In this document: positions 1 to 11,757 of the stretch, piece by piece | How the letters are laid out: each line of letters opens with the position of its first letter | How positions within the stretch are numbered: the first letter of the stretch is position 1 | Source: Eriocheir sinensis | Lineage: Eukaryota > Arthropoda > Malacostraca > Decapoda > Varunidae | Assembly (NCBI RefSeq): GCF_024679095.1 | Contig: NC_066517.1 | Span: 19,361,893 to 19,425,892 of the forward strand | Direction: 5' to 3' | DNA length: 64,000 nt | The notes under the pieces: model-generated | Told to the model about the DNA's origin: nothing | Database searches by the model: none | The model's input: the letters and a program-made list of their open reading frames with translations, nothing else | Translations under genes and position numbers: made by a program

Positions 1-71
1 AGATGTTTGCTTGGAGGAAAAACAAAATAATCAATCCAGGCAGAATGTGGGAGAACATGGCTTGCATTTAA

Positions 72-105
<34 letters not shown>

Positions 106-150
106 TTACTTTCACTGCCTCACATATGCGTAAATAAAAACGTGTGTGTG

Positions 151-182
<32 letters not shown>

Positions 183-494
183 AAGGTCGTCCCAATGCCC
201 CGACCAACGTTTTCTTTGTTAATTCGTCCTTAAGGGAAGGGTAGACCAAAGAAAGAAATGACGTCATGGAAAGCGACGATAAAATGCTACGAGAGAGAGA
301 GAGAGAGAGAGAGTTATTACGACTCGTCTTGTTAACTCGAAATAATGTAACCTAAACCCACCGCCCCCCTTCCCCCCACCCACATCACCCCCCCCTCTCC
401 CCCCCAATCTTAATAGAATAACGTTCTTCACAATTAAACGTGTCCCTGAGATGTGAAGATTTAGTTAGATATGCGTCCTAACTTCTTCCTAACC

Positions 495-539
<45 letters not shown>

Positions 540-2465
540 AAAATGGACAAGGACGGAGATGTATATACAATTTCCTCCATGACATTCTTTTTCTTTGCTG
601 TTTTTATATATTCTTTTTATGGAACCGATATTTTTTTCCACCAACCAGACGTTTTTTTTTTTTTTTACCAAACTATAGAGAAATAAATATTGCAGCAAAG
701 GAGATGAAGTGACTATTCTGATCTTGTTACTTATTATTTTATTCTCCTTATGAAACCAGAGATAAAAAGTTGATATTTCTAATGAGACTTCGTGGTTGAT
801 TTCCTTGTTTAATTTCTATTCCCTTTCTCTATATACTTCCTTGTCCTCAAATATCTCTCAGTGGGCGAGTTGTGAAAATAAGCAAGAGTAGATTATAACA
901 AAGAAAAATGAAAACTGAATAACAAACTAAAAAAAAAGACAAACATACTCTACGATTGTTTTTCTCACTTCCTTTGTTTCATCTTCTCCCTCTCAATCAA
1001 TCTTTTCTTCTTCCTCCTTCTTCATCTCTTTACTCGTTCTTCTCCCTCTCGGTTAATCTTTTCTTCTTTCTCCTTCTTCATCTTTTTACTTGTTCTCTCT
1101 CGGTTAATCTTTTCTTCTTCCTCCTTCTTCATCTTTTTACTCGTTTTTCTCCCTCTCAGTTAATCTTTTCTTCTTCCTCCTTCTTCATCTTTTTACTCGT
1201 TCTTCTCTATCTCAGTTAATCTTTTCTTCTTCCTCCTTCTTCATCTTTTTACTCGTTTTTCTCCCTCTCAGTTAATCTTTTCTTCTTCCTCCTTCTTCAT
1301 CTTTATACTCGTTCTTCTCCCTCTCAGTTAATCTTCTCCACTTTCTCATCCTCCTCCTCCCTCTCCTCCCCTTCGATTTACCCTTTATCACTTTCTCTTT
1401 CATTTCCTCCTACTCATCCCTCTCCTTCCCCTCTTGTTTTGTTTTGTTGCTCCTCCTCCTCCTCCTCCTCCTCCTCCTGCTTACGTTTCTTTGTTTTCTC
1501 TCCTCTCGCCACCACCACCTCCCTCTCCTAATCCTCCTCCTCATCCTCTTCCCCGTCCTTCTCCTCCAGCCGAGAGTATACAAACAGAGAAACAGTAAAC
1601 AAACAGACGGTGGCGAAGATAAAGAAATAAAAGGATAAAGAGATAAACGGATTGTCATTTATGATTAGATGAACATACAGGAGAGAGTGAAAGGGAGAAA
1701 GAAAAAAACAGTTAGGAAATGTAAACAAAGAAATGAAATATAAGTAGACAAATAAACAGAAAGAAAGAAGAAAAGATTTAAGGGAGGTAGGAGGAACGGA
1801 AAGAAAGAATGATGAAAAGACAAAAAGAAACAAAAGAAGACAAAGAGAAGGAATGGAACAAAGGAGATAGAAAAACACTAGCAAGACAGATGCTTATTTA
1901 AAACGAAAATTTGGTGAAAAAGATGAAAAGTACAGAAAGAACACACAAAAAAACGAAATGCAAAAAAAATATATAACTAAGGAAGCAATGTAATAATAAC
2001 CACACAAGAAACATGAATGAATCGTATGTGTCGTATGTACATAGATCATTAAGTACATAGATCATTAAGTTTCGGTCAGGACTCATATAACGTAATAATA
2101 TACAGGATAATACAAACTTGACTCAGTCCTGTAAACATAAAGAAAATATGAACATAGGCGAGCATAAAGAAACACAAAGTAAGCTGAAGTACACAGAGCA
2201 AGATAAAATAGGTGGGAAAAATGTAAAGCGTAAACATGTCTATAAATAAACAAAGTAAGGATAAGTCAACACAGGAAGAAACATTTTAAGAACAAACAGG
2301 TAAGAACATAAGTAAACAAAGTAAGAAACAAAGGTAAGAACAAACAGGTGGGCAAAAAGGGAAAGTGTGAACATAAGCATAAATTAAGTAAGGATAAGTC
2401 AACACAGGAAGAAACATTTTAACAACAAATAGGTGAGAAACGGAAGTAAACAAAGTAAGAAGGTA
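1..2465. repeat. Microsatellite and AT-rich spacer, no gene seen
   Basis: Contains (ACT)n 72-110, (GT)n 142-182 and 497-537, (GA)n 291-313, a C-rich patch 360-410, the 56-bp pyrimidine minisatellite listed separately, (CTC)n 1450-1478, and 2,225-2,460 where a segment of about 148 bp (GTAAGGATAAGTCAACACAG core) occurs twice in tandem. Confidence 0.7.
965..1345. repeat. 56-bp pyrimidine-rich minisatellite, about 6-7 copies
   Basis: The unit carries TTTTTACTCGTTCTTCTCCC then TCAGTTAATCTTTTC and a CTTCCTCCTTCTTCATC end. Copies differ by few substitutions. The long plus-strand ORF here is a by-product of the repeat. Confidence 0.85.
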
Positions 2466-2612
2466 TTAGGACACCTCTCCTCCCGAAACTGACCCCTCTT
2501 TCGGCCACCCCTTTGGATTCTTTTTAGGAGCAGCGAGTAGCGGGCTTTTTTTTTATTATTGTTTCCTTTTTTGTGCCCTTGAGCTGTCTCCTTTGTTGTA
2601 AAAAAAAATAGA
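2466..2612 (+). mobile_element. Dispersed repeat, copy 1 (3' end of an interspersed element)
   Basis: The block with TCCCGAAACTGACC, a T-rich middle and GCCCTTGAGCTG ... TTGTAAAAAAAAATA recurs at 53,205-53,345 in the same orientation with about 75-80% identity by eye. The A-rich end suggests the 3' tail of a SINE or LINE. It lies just downstream of the secreted-protein exon, within its presumed intron. Confidence 0.6.
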
Positions 2613-2670
2613 CAAAGGTAAGAATAAAAATGTGGACAGCGAACAGGTAAGAACACACACACAAACATAC

Positions 2671-2946
2671 CTGACGGAGGCGATGCACGTGCTGCTTGAA
2701 GATCTCTCCCAACACGTCCACTTTCGACTTGATAATCTCGTTTCCTATTTCATCTCCGGGCTTGAGTATTTTCTTCCCGTAATTGAGAAACTCATTGAAG
2801 GGCGCCCTCTCCGTCTTGTACTGGGCGGCTGCGAGGGACGGGAGGGCCAGCAGGACGCCCACAACAAGCAGGAGGCAGGAGGGCCGAGGGCGGGGTGCCT
2901 CAGGACGCCGCGCTGCCCCCCTCGCCGATGTTGACCAAAGCGACAT
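2671..2946 (-). CDS. First coding exon of an unidentified secreted protein (partial gene)
   Basis: The exon starts at ATG 2946-2944, with an in-frame TAG two codons upstream, and ends at the donor CAG|GTATGT (GT at 2670-2669), giving 92 codons in phase 0. Residues 1-41 form a signal peptide: an Arg/Pro-rich start, then a Leu/Val/Ala core near residues 24-40 ending in AAA, with likely cleavage before Gln42-Tyr. The visible mature part, beginning QYKTERAPFNEFLNYGKK, has no Cys, is rich in Lys, Glu and Ile, and could form amphipathic helices. The N-terminal Gln could cyclise to pyroglutamate. The next exon should lie at lower coordinates, but none is recognisable in 1-2,640, so a long intron probably leaves the window. 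I do not recognise the family; a secreted enzyme, a binding protein or a peptide precursor are all possible. Confidence 0.6.
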
Positions 2947-3597
2947 CGTCTACACCTCAACTTGTCCTTTCCGGCGTGTTGGCGTGTGGACACAGCTCAA
3001 CACAGCACAGCACAGCGCTCAAGGCTTCTTCCTTAGGCCCCTACATGACTGTCTCAACGTGGCATAAACAGTACTCAGATAACAGAGCCGTGTGCGCGGG
3101 AATACGCCTTGTTGCTTCCTCTACGGCGTCTACGCAAAGGATATGTTTCAAGAAGTCATCATGTAGCCTCTGCACTTGCGTCGGGAAACTGGCGACCAAG
3201 GATGATAAGGAAACTATCTCTCTTGATGGTGGTAACTAGATGGAGCCAGTCAGCCAGCCAATCAGCCACCCAGACAAGCCAGTTAGCCGAGCGCGATGCA
3301 GCCCTTCTCGGCACACCCTACAGAGGTCACGACTCAACTGGCCCGCCCGGCAAGGCATGCACCACACCACAAGTCCGGACTCCGCCACCCTCCCACCCAC
3401 CCGCTGCCGCCGCCGCCGGGCCTCATGGGTAGGGCAGGACGGGGGCAGGGGGGCAGGAGGGGCATGGGAGGCTGGGAGTGGCAGGGAGGGAGGGAGAGGG
3501 AAGATGAAGAGGGAGAAAAGGAGGTAAAGAGGGAAGGAGAGAGGGAGAAGGAAGATGGAGGGGAAAAGGATGTAGGGAAGGAGGGAAAAAGAGGGTG

Positions 3598-3631
<34 letters not shown>

Positions 3632-3991
3632 GAGATGAGTAGAATAGGATGAGAGGGAGGGAGGGAGGGAGGCACGGGGTGAATGAGAGGCAGCCAGGAA
3701 GGAAGGAAGGGATGGGAGGTAGGGAAGGGTGCAGGGAGGAAGGGTACAGGGGGGGCAGGGGAAGAAGTCATACAACGTTCCACTGTCCGTCACTCCCTCT
3801 TCCCCCCCATACCCTCCCCCCCCTTCCTGCCGCCCCCACAATGCCCACAGCACGTGCCTAAGGGAAAGGGATGCCCCCCTCCTCCCCTCACCTCCACCGC
3901 CATGCCCCTCCCCCGTACACATAACCTCCTTCGCCCCCTCGTCATCCCCAGTCGATTCTGAGGCACCAACATCCTGAAGAGAGAAAAGTTC

Positions 3992-4060
<69 letters not shown>
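2947..4060. repeat. Spacer: purine-rich tract and AAT microsatellite
   Basis: 2,947-3,420 is unique-looking and moderately GC-rich, probably the 5' flank of the secreted-protein gene. 3,440-3,760 is a GGGA/GAGG purine tract with (GA)n 3,603-3,628. 3,770-3,960 is C-rich. (AAT)n starts at 3,992. Confidence 0.6.
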
Positions 4061-4068
<8 letters not shown>

Positions 4069-4201
4069 TTGATTGATTGATTGATAGTTTATTGTTGCAA
4101 GTAAACAACAAAGGAGAAGGGAGGAGCATGCCATCCCAACCCCCAGGCAGTACAGAATGTAATAATAATAATAATAATAGTAGTAGTAATAGTAGTAGTA
4201 A

Positions 4202-4233
<32 letters not shown>
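3992..4233. repeat. AAT and AGT microsatellites flanking the element at 4.1 kb
   Basis: (AAT)n 3,992-4,066 with one interruption, (TTGA)n 4,067-4,084, (AAT)n 4,160-4,178, then mixed (AGT)n to 4,233. Confidence 0.9.
4060..4162 (-). mobile_element. 3' end of an interspersed element with (ATCA)n tail, copy 1
   Basis: The minus strand reads TACTGCCTGGGGGTTGGGAT, GGCATGCTCCTCCCTTCTCC, TTTGTTGTTTACTTGCAACA, then ATAAACTATCAATCAATC. The same 90 bp occurs on the plus strand at 11,660-11,757. An AATAAA-like element followed by a short tetranucleotide tail is typical of non-LTR retrotransposon or SINE 3' ends. The neighbouring AAT/AGT arrays begin directly at its ends. Confidence 0.65.
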
Positions 4234-4234
<1 letters not shown>

Positions 4235-4579
4235 AATCCCAATGTAATGCAGTAGGAATCATCGACATACTCTTCGCTTTTTATATAAGTGTAAGAAGAG
4301 ACGCGTTGTTGCCTAAGAAAGTAAATAAACACACGAAGGAGTTGCTTTCTTTTAATACCAGAGAGATTATACACACAAGCAGCCTAGGTCCCTCCTCTCT
4401 ACCCCCCCCCCCTCTCCCCCCCCACACACATATATACATGAAACCATACACTATTTTTTTTTCTTCCTCACTCCTCTTATGATTCTGCAATGAAGTTAAA
4501 AAAATATATAAGAAAACCCGCAAAGACCGACCACTGCGCCGAACGAATGAGTTGACCGAAACGAACCACTGATGAACGA

Positions 4580-4581
<2 letters not shown>

Positions 4582-4627
<46 letters not shown>

Positions 4628-5830
4628 CCCGTGAACTTCCCCTCTCTCCCTATGGGCCTTGTTGATGGGCACTGTCCTCTTCCTCTTCCTCATCCTCCTC
4701 CTCCCCATCCTACTCCTCCATTACCATCCTGTTCTTCCTCTCCTTTCTTTCTTCCTTCCCTCCTCCTCCTCCTTCTCCTTCCTGTTCTTCCTTTCCTTTC
4801 TTCCTTCCCTCCTCCTCCTCCTCCTTCCTGCTCTCCTTCCTTTCTTCCTTCCCTCCTCCTCCTCCTTCCTGTTCTTCCTCTTCTTTCTTTCTTCCTTCCC
4901 TCCTCCTCCTCCTTCCTCTTCTTCTCCTTTCTTCCATACTCTTCCTCCTCTTTATCTTCTTTCTCCTCTCCTTACTTTCTTCCTCCTAATTCCTACTCTT
5001 ATTCTCCTTCTTTTCTTCCATCCTCTTCTTCCTCCTCTCTATTTTCTCCTCCCTGATCTTCTTCTTCCTCCTTTTCCTTCATCTCCTTCCTGGTCTTCCT
5101 CTTCCTTTCTTCCTTCCATCCTCCTCTTATTTTCTGCTCTTCTCCTTTCATCCTATTTCTCTTCCTCCTCTTTATCTTCTTTCTGCTCTCCTTAATTTCT
5201 TCCTCCTTGTCCTCCTAATTCCTACTTTAATTCTCCTTCTTTTCTTTCATCCTCTTCTTCTTCCTCCTTTTCCTTCATCTCCTTCCTCCTCCTTCTACTT
5301 CCTGTTCCTTCTTTTTCTCTTACTTTCTTTCCTCCTCTTCCTCCTTTTTATTTTCTCCTTCATGCTCTTCTTACTTTCTTCTTTATTGTTCTACTTCATG
5401 TTCTTTTTTTGCTTCCTTTCTTCACCCTTCTTCTCCTCCATCTCCTTTCTCCTTCCTTTCTTCCTTCTTCCTCTTATTCCTATACTTTCTGTTCTTTTGT
5501 ATCCTTCCCTCTTCCATCCTTCCCCTTGATCTCCTTTCTCCTCTTCCTCTTCCTTTCCTCTTTCTTCCTCCTCCTCGTCATATTCTTTCCCATCCTTCTT
5601 CCTGCTATTTCTCCTCCTCCCTTCCTCCTTTTCCTACAGTTCTCCTTTTTCCTATCCCCTCTCCTCCTCCTCCTTCATCTCCTTTCTTTCTTCTTTCTCC
5701 TCTTTCTTTCTATTCTTTTCTTTCCTTCCTCCTGTTATTTCTCCTCCTCACTTCCTCCTTTCCCTCCAGTTCTCCCTTTTCCTCTCTCCTCCTCTCCCTT
5801 CCTCCTCTTCCTCCTCTTTCTCCTCAGTAA
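4582..5830. repeat. (CT)n followed by 1.1-kb polypyrimidine tract
   Basis: (CT)n 4,583-4,622, then 4,670-5,825 almost wholly C and T on the plus strand, built of degenerate CTTCCTTCC/CTCCTCCTC modules, several repeated in blocks of about 60-90 bp. No coding gene; long plus-strand ORFs here are Ser/Leu/Pro/Phe artefacts. Confidence 0.9.
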
Positions 5831-6043
5831 CGAGAGGGAGAATTTAATTAATAGCATATCCAGTTATTTCTCGTTAATATATAATTATGCAAGTAGTTTT
5901 TTCTTCATTTATTTATTCATCTTGTTTATTATTTCTTGCTTATCAACTTCTAAGGGTGTGTGTGTGTTTGTTTGTTATGTGTGTAAGTATGTTTGTTTGT
6001 TTGTTTACGTTACCCAGTTTCTGAAGTCTTGTCCTACTCTGTC

Positions 6044-6048
<5 letters not shown>

Positions 6049-6087
<39 letters not shown>

Positions 6088-6104
6088 GTTTGCTTGGGAG
6101 AATG

Positions 6105-6179
<75 letters not shown>

Positions 6180-6180
6180 C
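6049..6180. repeat. (GT)n and (AGT)n microsatellites
   Basis: (GT)n 6,049-6,083 and a perfect (AGT)n run of about 76 bp at 6,105-6,180, the longest trinucleotide array in the window. Confidence 0.95.
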
Positions 6181-6239
6181 TTAGTTATTGTTGTTGTTGT
6201 TAGTGGTGGCGGGAAACATGATAGCAAATTTTCCTTAAC

Positions 6240-6284
6240 CGCGAGGAAAATTAACCAATTGTGAGAAGTATTCGCATGTAGAAC

Positions 6285-6344
<60 letters not shown>

Positions 6345-6520
6345 AAGTTCATCTCTCATCCCTCCTCTTCCTCCGTCTCCTCTTCCTTCCCATTCCTCTG
6401 TCATCTCCCTCTCCTCGTCCTCCTTATCCTCCATCACCTCCTTCTTCATCCCATCCTCCTCCTCCTCCTCCTCCTCCTTGGCGCCACGGTAAAAAAGAAA
6501 TACTCGGCTTCTGGCATAAA

Positions 6521-6577
<57 letters not shown>

Positions 6578-6914
6578 GCTTAAAAGAAATATAGTGTACG
6601 AGAACGAATGTGAAGCGATTTCTTGGAAGCTTCAGAAGTAGATTAGGTTATCCCTGTAATAATAATAATAATAATAATAATATGATGATGATGATGATGA
6701 TGATAGTATTGCGCCACGACGGTGATTTTGCATGAAGACTAATAAGGTACAAGGATGCGGAAAAGTGTCAATAAAAAGCGGAAAAAAATAAACAAATCGA
6801 CATAAACAAGCTAATAAAATGATGACAAACGGCCCTGCATTTCTGTGTGCTTGGAGGAGTAACTTTAGGCTTTTCTCAATGACGCCGCACACGCCTTCCC
6901 CTGCCTCCCCCCAC

Positions 6915-6988
<74 letters not shown>

Positions 6989-7139
6989 TTCCTTTTTATT
7001 TATGTTTATTTCTCTCCATATCGTACCCCCCCCCCCTCTCTCTCTCTCTCGTTTTTCTTTTCAATTTCTCCGTTTCTTTCAATTTCTCTTCCTTTTCCTT
7101 TTCTGTCTATTTTTTTCATATTTACTCATACCATCCCCC

Positions 7140-7197
<58 letters not shown>

Positions 7198-8737
7198 CGC
7201 CGGTCCCTGTAGTGAGACGGGACCTATTCTTGGCGGCGTCTCTATCTTGGGAGGGTAACATTTTTTGCACATTTCAGCCCCTTAAGACCTGTTCCTGTGT
7301 TCCTCCTCTTCTTCTTCCTCCTCCTCCTCTTCCTCCTCCTCCTCCTCCTCCTCCTTAATCCTACTCGTACCCCAAGATTTTACGGTCTCATCTCCTTCTC
7401 TTTTATTTCTTTTCCTTTCTTCCTTTTAGCTCAATCCATTTTCCTTTCTTCCTTCTACGTTATCTTCTTTTATTACCCCCGATAATGATGATGCCTAATG
7501 ATGATGATGGTGATAATAACACTAATGATAATAATAATAATAATCTTCCATCGTTTATAAAGTTCATTTTAATTATATCGAAATGGTTATGGCCGCACCC
7601 ACTTCCTCTTCCTTTTCTGCTTCTTCTTCCGCCTCCTCCTCCTAACAATCTATACGCTTATTAAAAACCAAAGAGAATCGTTATTACATATACTCCTACT
7701 AAGTCTGTATCCTCCTTCTCCTCCTTTGTCTTCCTTTTCTTCCGTTTCATATACTTCAATTTCCTCCTCTTCCTCCTTTTTATATAGCGTCTGTTTCATT
7801 GCCATTACCACCCAATTTGCATCTCCTAAACCTTCCAAATTGCCTCTCCTTTTCTCTTCCTTATCTCTTCTCCAAATCATTCTTCTTATCTCTTTCCCCT
7901 TCCTCCAGTGCATTCCTCTCCTTTCTTCTTTCCTACTCCTCTTTTTCTTCACTGCCATCTTTGCATTTTTCCTTATAATTATTACCCACTTCCTCGCTCT
8001 CCTTTTCCTCTTCCTCCTTTTCTTCCTCATTTTTCGTTTCTACCACTCTTCAAACTCCACCATTCACCCTCTGTCTCTATCATTTCTGCAGTTTCCTTTT
8101 ATATTGAGTTTCCCTTCACATAGCTCTCCACCTCCCCCTCTTCCTCTTCCTTATGTCTTCCTCCTCCTCCACTTCTTATCTCTTTCTAATTCACCCTCCT
8201 CTTCGTCTTCCTCCATTCCGTTCCTCTCCTTCCTCCTCCTCCTCCTCTTCTTATCTCACTGCCATCTTTACATTTTTCCTTATAATTATTTCCCACTTCC
8301 TCACTCTCCTTTTCCTCTTCCTCCTTTTCTTCCCTATCCTTCGTTTCTACCACTCTTCAAACTCCACCATTCACCCTCAATCTCCTTCTTCTTCCTCTGT
8401 TGGCGTTTCCCATTTTCATTAATATATCTCTCTCATTTCTATAATTTCCCTTCTCCTGAGTTTCCCTTCACATAGCTCTTCACCTCCCCCTCCTCCTCTT
8501 CCTCATGTCTTCTTCCTCCTCCACTTCTTATCCCTCTCAATCATCCTCATTGCATGCTCCTGAATATTTTAAAACCCGTTTCTCCATGGACGACCTTCTT
8601 TGCATTTTCCTCTTCGATTTTTTCTCACCTCCTCCTCCTTCCCCTCCTCCAGAAATGAAGAGAGGGCGTGGTCAGCCATGTTAAAAGTCTTGCCTCGCCC
8701 TCCCTCACCTTCCTTTCCCGTATTCAAATTACCCACC

Positions 8738-8780
<43 letters not shown>

Positions 8781-9199
8781 CAGTCAACACGTCCTTTCAT
8801 TCTTCCGGTTTGTTTTCGAGTCCCTTTCATTTAATCTCAAGACCCTTTTAACATGTTCTTTTTTCTCTCTCTCTCTTCCTCACTTCATCTTTCGCCAGCC
8901 ACTCATCCCTCCTTCCTTCCTCTCCTTCTTCGCTCTCCTCTTCTTCCCATCTCCTGCCCTTATATCCTTTCTCCTTTTTTTTCTCATGCTATCATTTCCT
9001 TCCTTACTCTTCATTCTAATACCTCCTTCTACGTCTTGATTTTGCTCCTCTTTCATTTATTGTTTTCTTTTCTCCTTTCTAGTTCATTTGTATACTTATT
9101 TTTATTCGGTTCCTTCTTCTCTCGATTTCCCTTCAATTTCTCCATCTCCTCCTCCTCCCCACCTCTCTCTCTCTCTCTTAATTGCAAACACGTGTGCTA

Positions 9200-9282
<83 letters not shown>

Positions 9283-9423
9283 CTATTATTTCCCTGTCTC
9301 CCTCTATTATGTTTCTTTTTTCACATCCTCCCTCTCCTTACAATTCCCTCCCTCCCCTCCCCTCTCCATCCCTTTTCCTTCCATTCTCCTTGTGTACTTA
9401 GACATTAGGTGGTGACCTCGTGT

Positions 9424-9469
<46 letters not shown>

Positions 9470-9566
9470 TTTCTTTTCAATTTCACCGTTTCTTTTAGTT
9501 TCTCTTCATATCATGACATTACTACCCCTCTTTTCCTTTTCTTTTTTTATTTCTATTCATACCATG

Positions 9567-9632
<66 letters not shown>

Positions 9633-9711
9633 CACACGGTTAATGATCCCACCCCAAGACCGTGGCTAATGATAACGTTGATGGCTCGTGTGAAGATGGA
9701 TTATGATTCTA

Positions 9712-9758
<47 letters not shown>

Positions 9759-9854
9759 CTCGAGATCATCACTCACACACACGTCCGCATGGCTAATGAT
9801 AATGATAATGTTGATGGCTGAGAGCTCGGGAGAAGATGGATTATGATTCTTCTA

Positions 9855-9898
<44 letters not shown>

Positions 9899-10050
9899 TG
9901 ATCATAAGCAGCACAGTGATTGTTCCAGAAGTATTAAAACAAATATCTCATAGAATAAAAGTATAAGGCTTTTACTTAACATTAAACACTATGGAATATA
10001 TAATACTTTAACCTATACATAACAGTAAGGGGAGAGAGAGAGAGAGAGAG
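6240..10050. repeat. (CT)n/(GA)n/(AC)n-rich spacer without genes
   Basis: (CT)n at 6,287-6,342, 6,523-6,573, 6,917-6,985, 7,144-7,195, 9,201-9,279, 9,427-9,466 and 9,569-9,630; (GA)n at 8,741-8,778; (AC)n at 9,716-9,753 and 9,859-9,894. Between them are pyrimidine-rich modules. The segment with CACTGCCATCTTTGCATTTT near 7,950 recurs near 8,258, a duplication of about 300 bp. The sequence flanking the two (AC)n runs (GATGGATTATGATTCT) is itself duplicated. Confidence 0.85.
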
Positions 10051-10268
10051 AGTATGGCCTCGGGTTTGGGCTCACTGAAGGCCCCCCACCAACATCTGAT
10101 TATTATGAAAAGGGCCTCCAAGCCCTCCTTTGACTTTTTCTATATGAGAAAAATTAGATATGATCCATTTGGGCCACTACGCATTCTTTTCAAGGAGGGG
10201 TCCCCATTCCCTTTCAGCTTCGTCGCCGTTGCTCTTAAGAGAAAGATGCGAGGCTGTTTGACTGACTA

Positions 10269-10694
10269 GCCCACAATTCCCGAGTATGAGATATAGGGCC
10301 GCATTACATGTCGAATCCGTGATCGAAGTTTCGGGTCCCATCAGAGGTCAGTTTTGGGGCCGTATTACATGTCGAATCAGTGATCGAAGTTTCGGGTCCC
10401 ATCAGAGGTCAGTTTTGGGGCCGTATTACATGTCGAATCCGTGAAGTTTCGGGTCCCATCAGAGGTCAGTTTTGGGGCCGTATTACAAGTCGAATCCGTT
10501 AAGTTTCGGGTCCCATCAGAGGTCAGTTTTGGGGCCGTATTACAAGTCGAATCCGTTAAGTTTCGGGTCCCATCAGAGGTCAGTTTTGGGGCCGTATTAC
10601 AAGTCGAATCCGTGAAGTTTCGGGTCACTACAGAGTTATTCATCACAAACTGCAGGGACCCGAAACTTTTCGGATTCGACTTGTAAAACGGCCC
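10269..10694. repeat. 57/61-bp tandem array capped by an inverted unit
   Basis: Six head-to-tail units of GGGGCCGTATTACAAGTCG, AATCCGT, AAGTTTCGGGTCCC, ATCAGAGGTCAGTTTT: two of 61 bp, then units of 57 bp. The end (10,655-10,694) holds the inverse of the unit start (GGGACCCGAAAC ... TCGGATTCGACTTGT ... GGCCC), so the array ends form an inverted repeat. ACTGACTA stands on both sides (10,261-10,268 and 10,695-10,702), as an 8-bp target duplication would. A non-autonomous DNA transposon with internal tandem amplification would explain this. Confidence 0.6.
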
Positions 10695-10702
10695 ACTGAC
10701 TA

Positions 10703-11640
10703 TTCTTTTTTTTTTTTTAAATGATATATTTTTACATTTGGAAATAATGGTTTTCGTTGAACATCTACATAAGCTATGAAGCTAATTTATCGAATAAAAT
10801 TAAGGTAGACAATTTATTAGCAAAACTCTAAAATTAAATCCTGCTTAGATCTGCGCGCTGTGCTATGCCTGTTACGTAGGTCTACAGACTCTACTGGGGA
10901 CGAATGACAAACTGCGGCGTACTCTGTTCGGCCTTGGCCCCGATATTGTAAAATTTTACCCTAAAATTAGCTAAGGGCAGCTTCGCCGTCAAAGCAACGT
11001 CAAAGTCTAATCATATAATTAGATTTTGAGCAACGTAACCTACCGGATACCGACGCGGCGACGCAAAAAAAAAAAAAAAAAAAATGCTGATGAAGGACTT
11101 TTTTATAAACTAGCAATTCCACCTCACTCTAACAAACCGTAACTAACTGCCGCCAAAATAGTAATTTATCACCCCTAAAATAACCTAAAATACAAATTAG
11201 TTACGAACTTTTTATAAACTATAAGAGCCGCCTCCCGAAGATACAGTAGGCTACGTACTTTATTTACTGTCGCTAAAATAGTAACCGGATAATATTTGAA
11301 ACAACTTAGCCTCCTTGGTTGTTCATTACAGCTAAAATTTACTTTACACAAATACAGTAGAGATCAAAACAAGTGTAAAAATACCCATGTAATACGTGAG
11401 AGCCCGCGCGACTTCAGGCGGCGTATATATAGTTAACCAATGCGACGAAACGTGGACAAGAGGGGGGTCAAGGGGGCCGAGTTCCTCCCGTTAGGAGGTT
11501 CATGTATATTACCCTTTATTGTATTACTGAATTATTGGGCTTCAGTGCTTCGATCCGTAGTTGTTTTCCAGTGAATTGAACATATCTTCACACACTTGTC
11601 CCCTACCACTCTATCTTTTTAGTTTCCTGGTGCTACTTCC
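10703..11640. other. AT-rich spacer, no gene seen
   Basis: Low-complexity AT-rich DNA with a poly(A) run at 11,066-11,085 and a few CpG-bearing patches. The poly(A) could mark a retroposed insertion, but no source or target duplication was found. Confidence 0.4.
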
Positions 11641-11659
11641 ACATGTATCCTTAGTTGTA

Positions 11660-11757
11660 TAATCAATCACACTCTGTACTGCCTGATGGTTGGGATGGCA
11701 TGCTCCTCCCTTCTCCTTTGTTGTTTACTTGCAACAATAAACTATCAATCAATAATC
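11660..11757 (+). mobile_element. 3' end of an interspersed element with (ATCA)n tail, copy 2
   Basis: Plus-strand copy of the element at 4,060-4,162, with a shorter tail (CTATCAATCAATAATCA). It supplies the first 35 residues of a 169-codon ORF that I do not consider a gene. Confidence 0.65.

Noticed and set aside
5409..6203. 264-codon plus-strand ORF
   Set aside because: Runs through a polypyrimidine tract, (GT)n and (AGT)n; its Ser/Phe/Leu, Val/Cys and Val runs are microsatellite translations.
10377..10686. ORFs on both strands with 19-residue peptide repeats
   Set aside because: Produced by the 57-bp tandem array, which happens to lack stops in both directions; no start context or flanking coding sequence.
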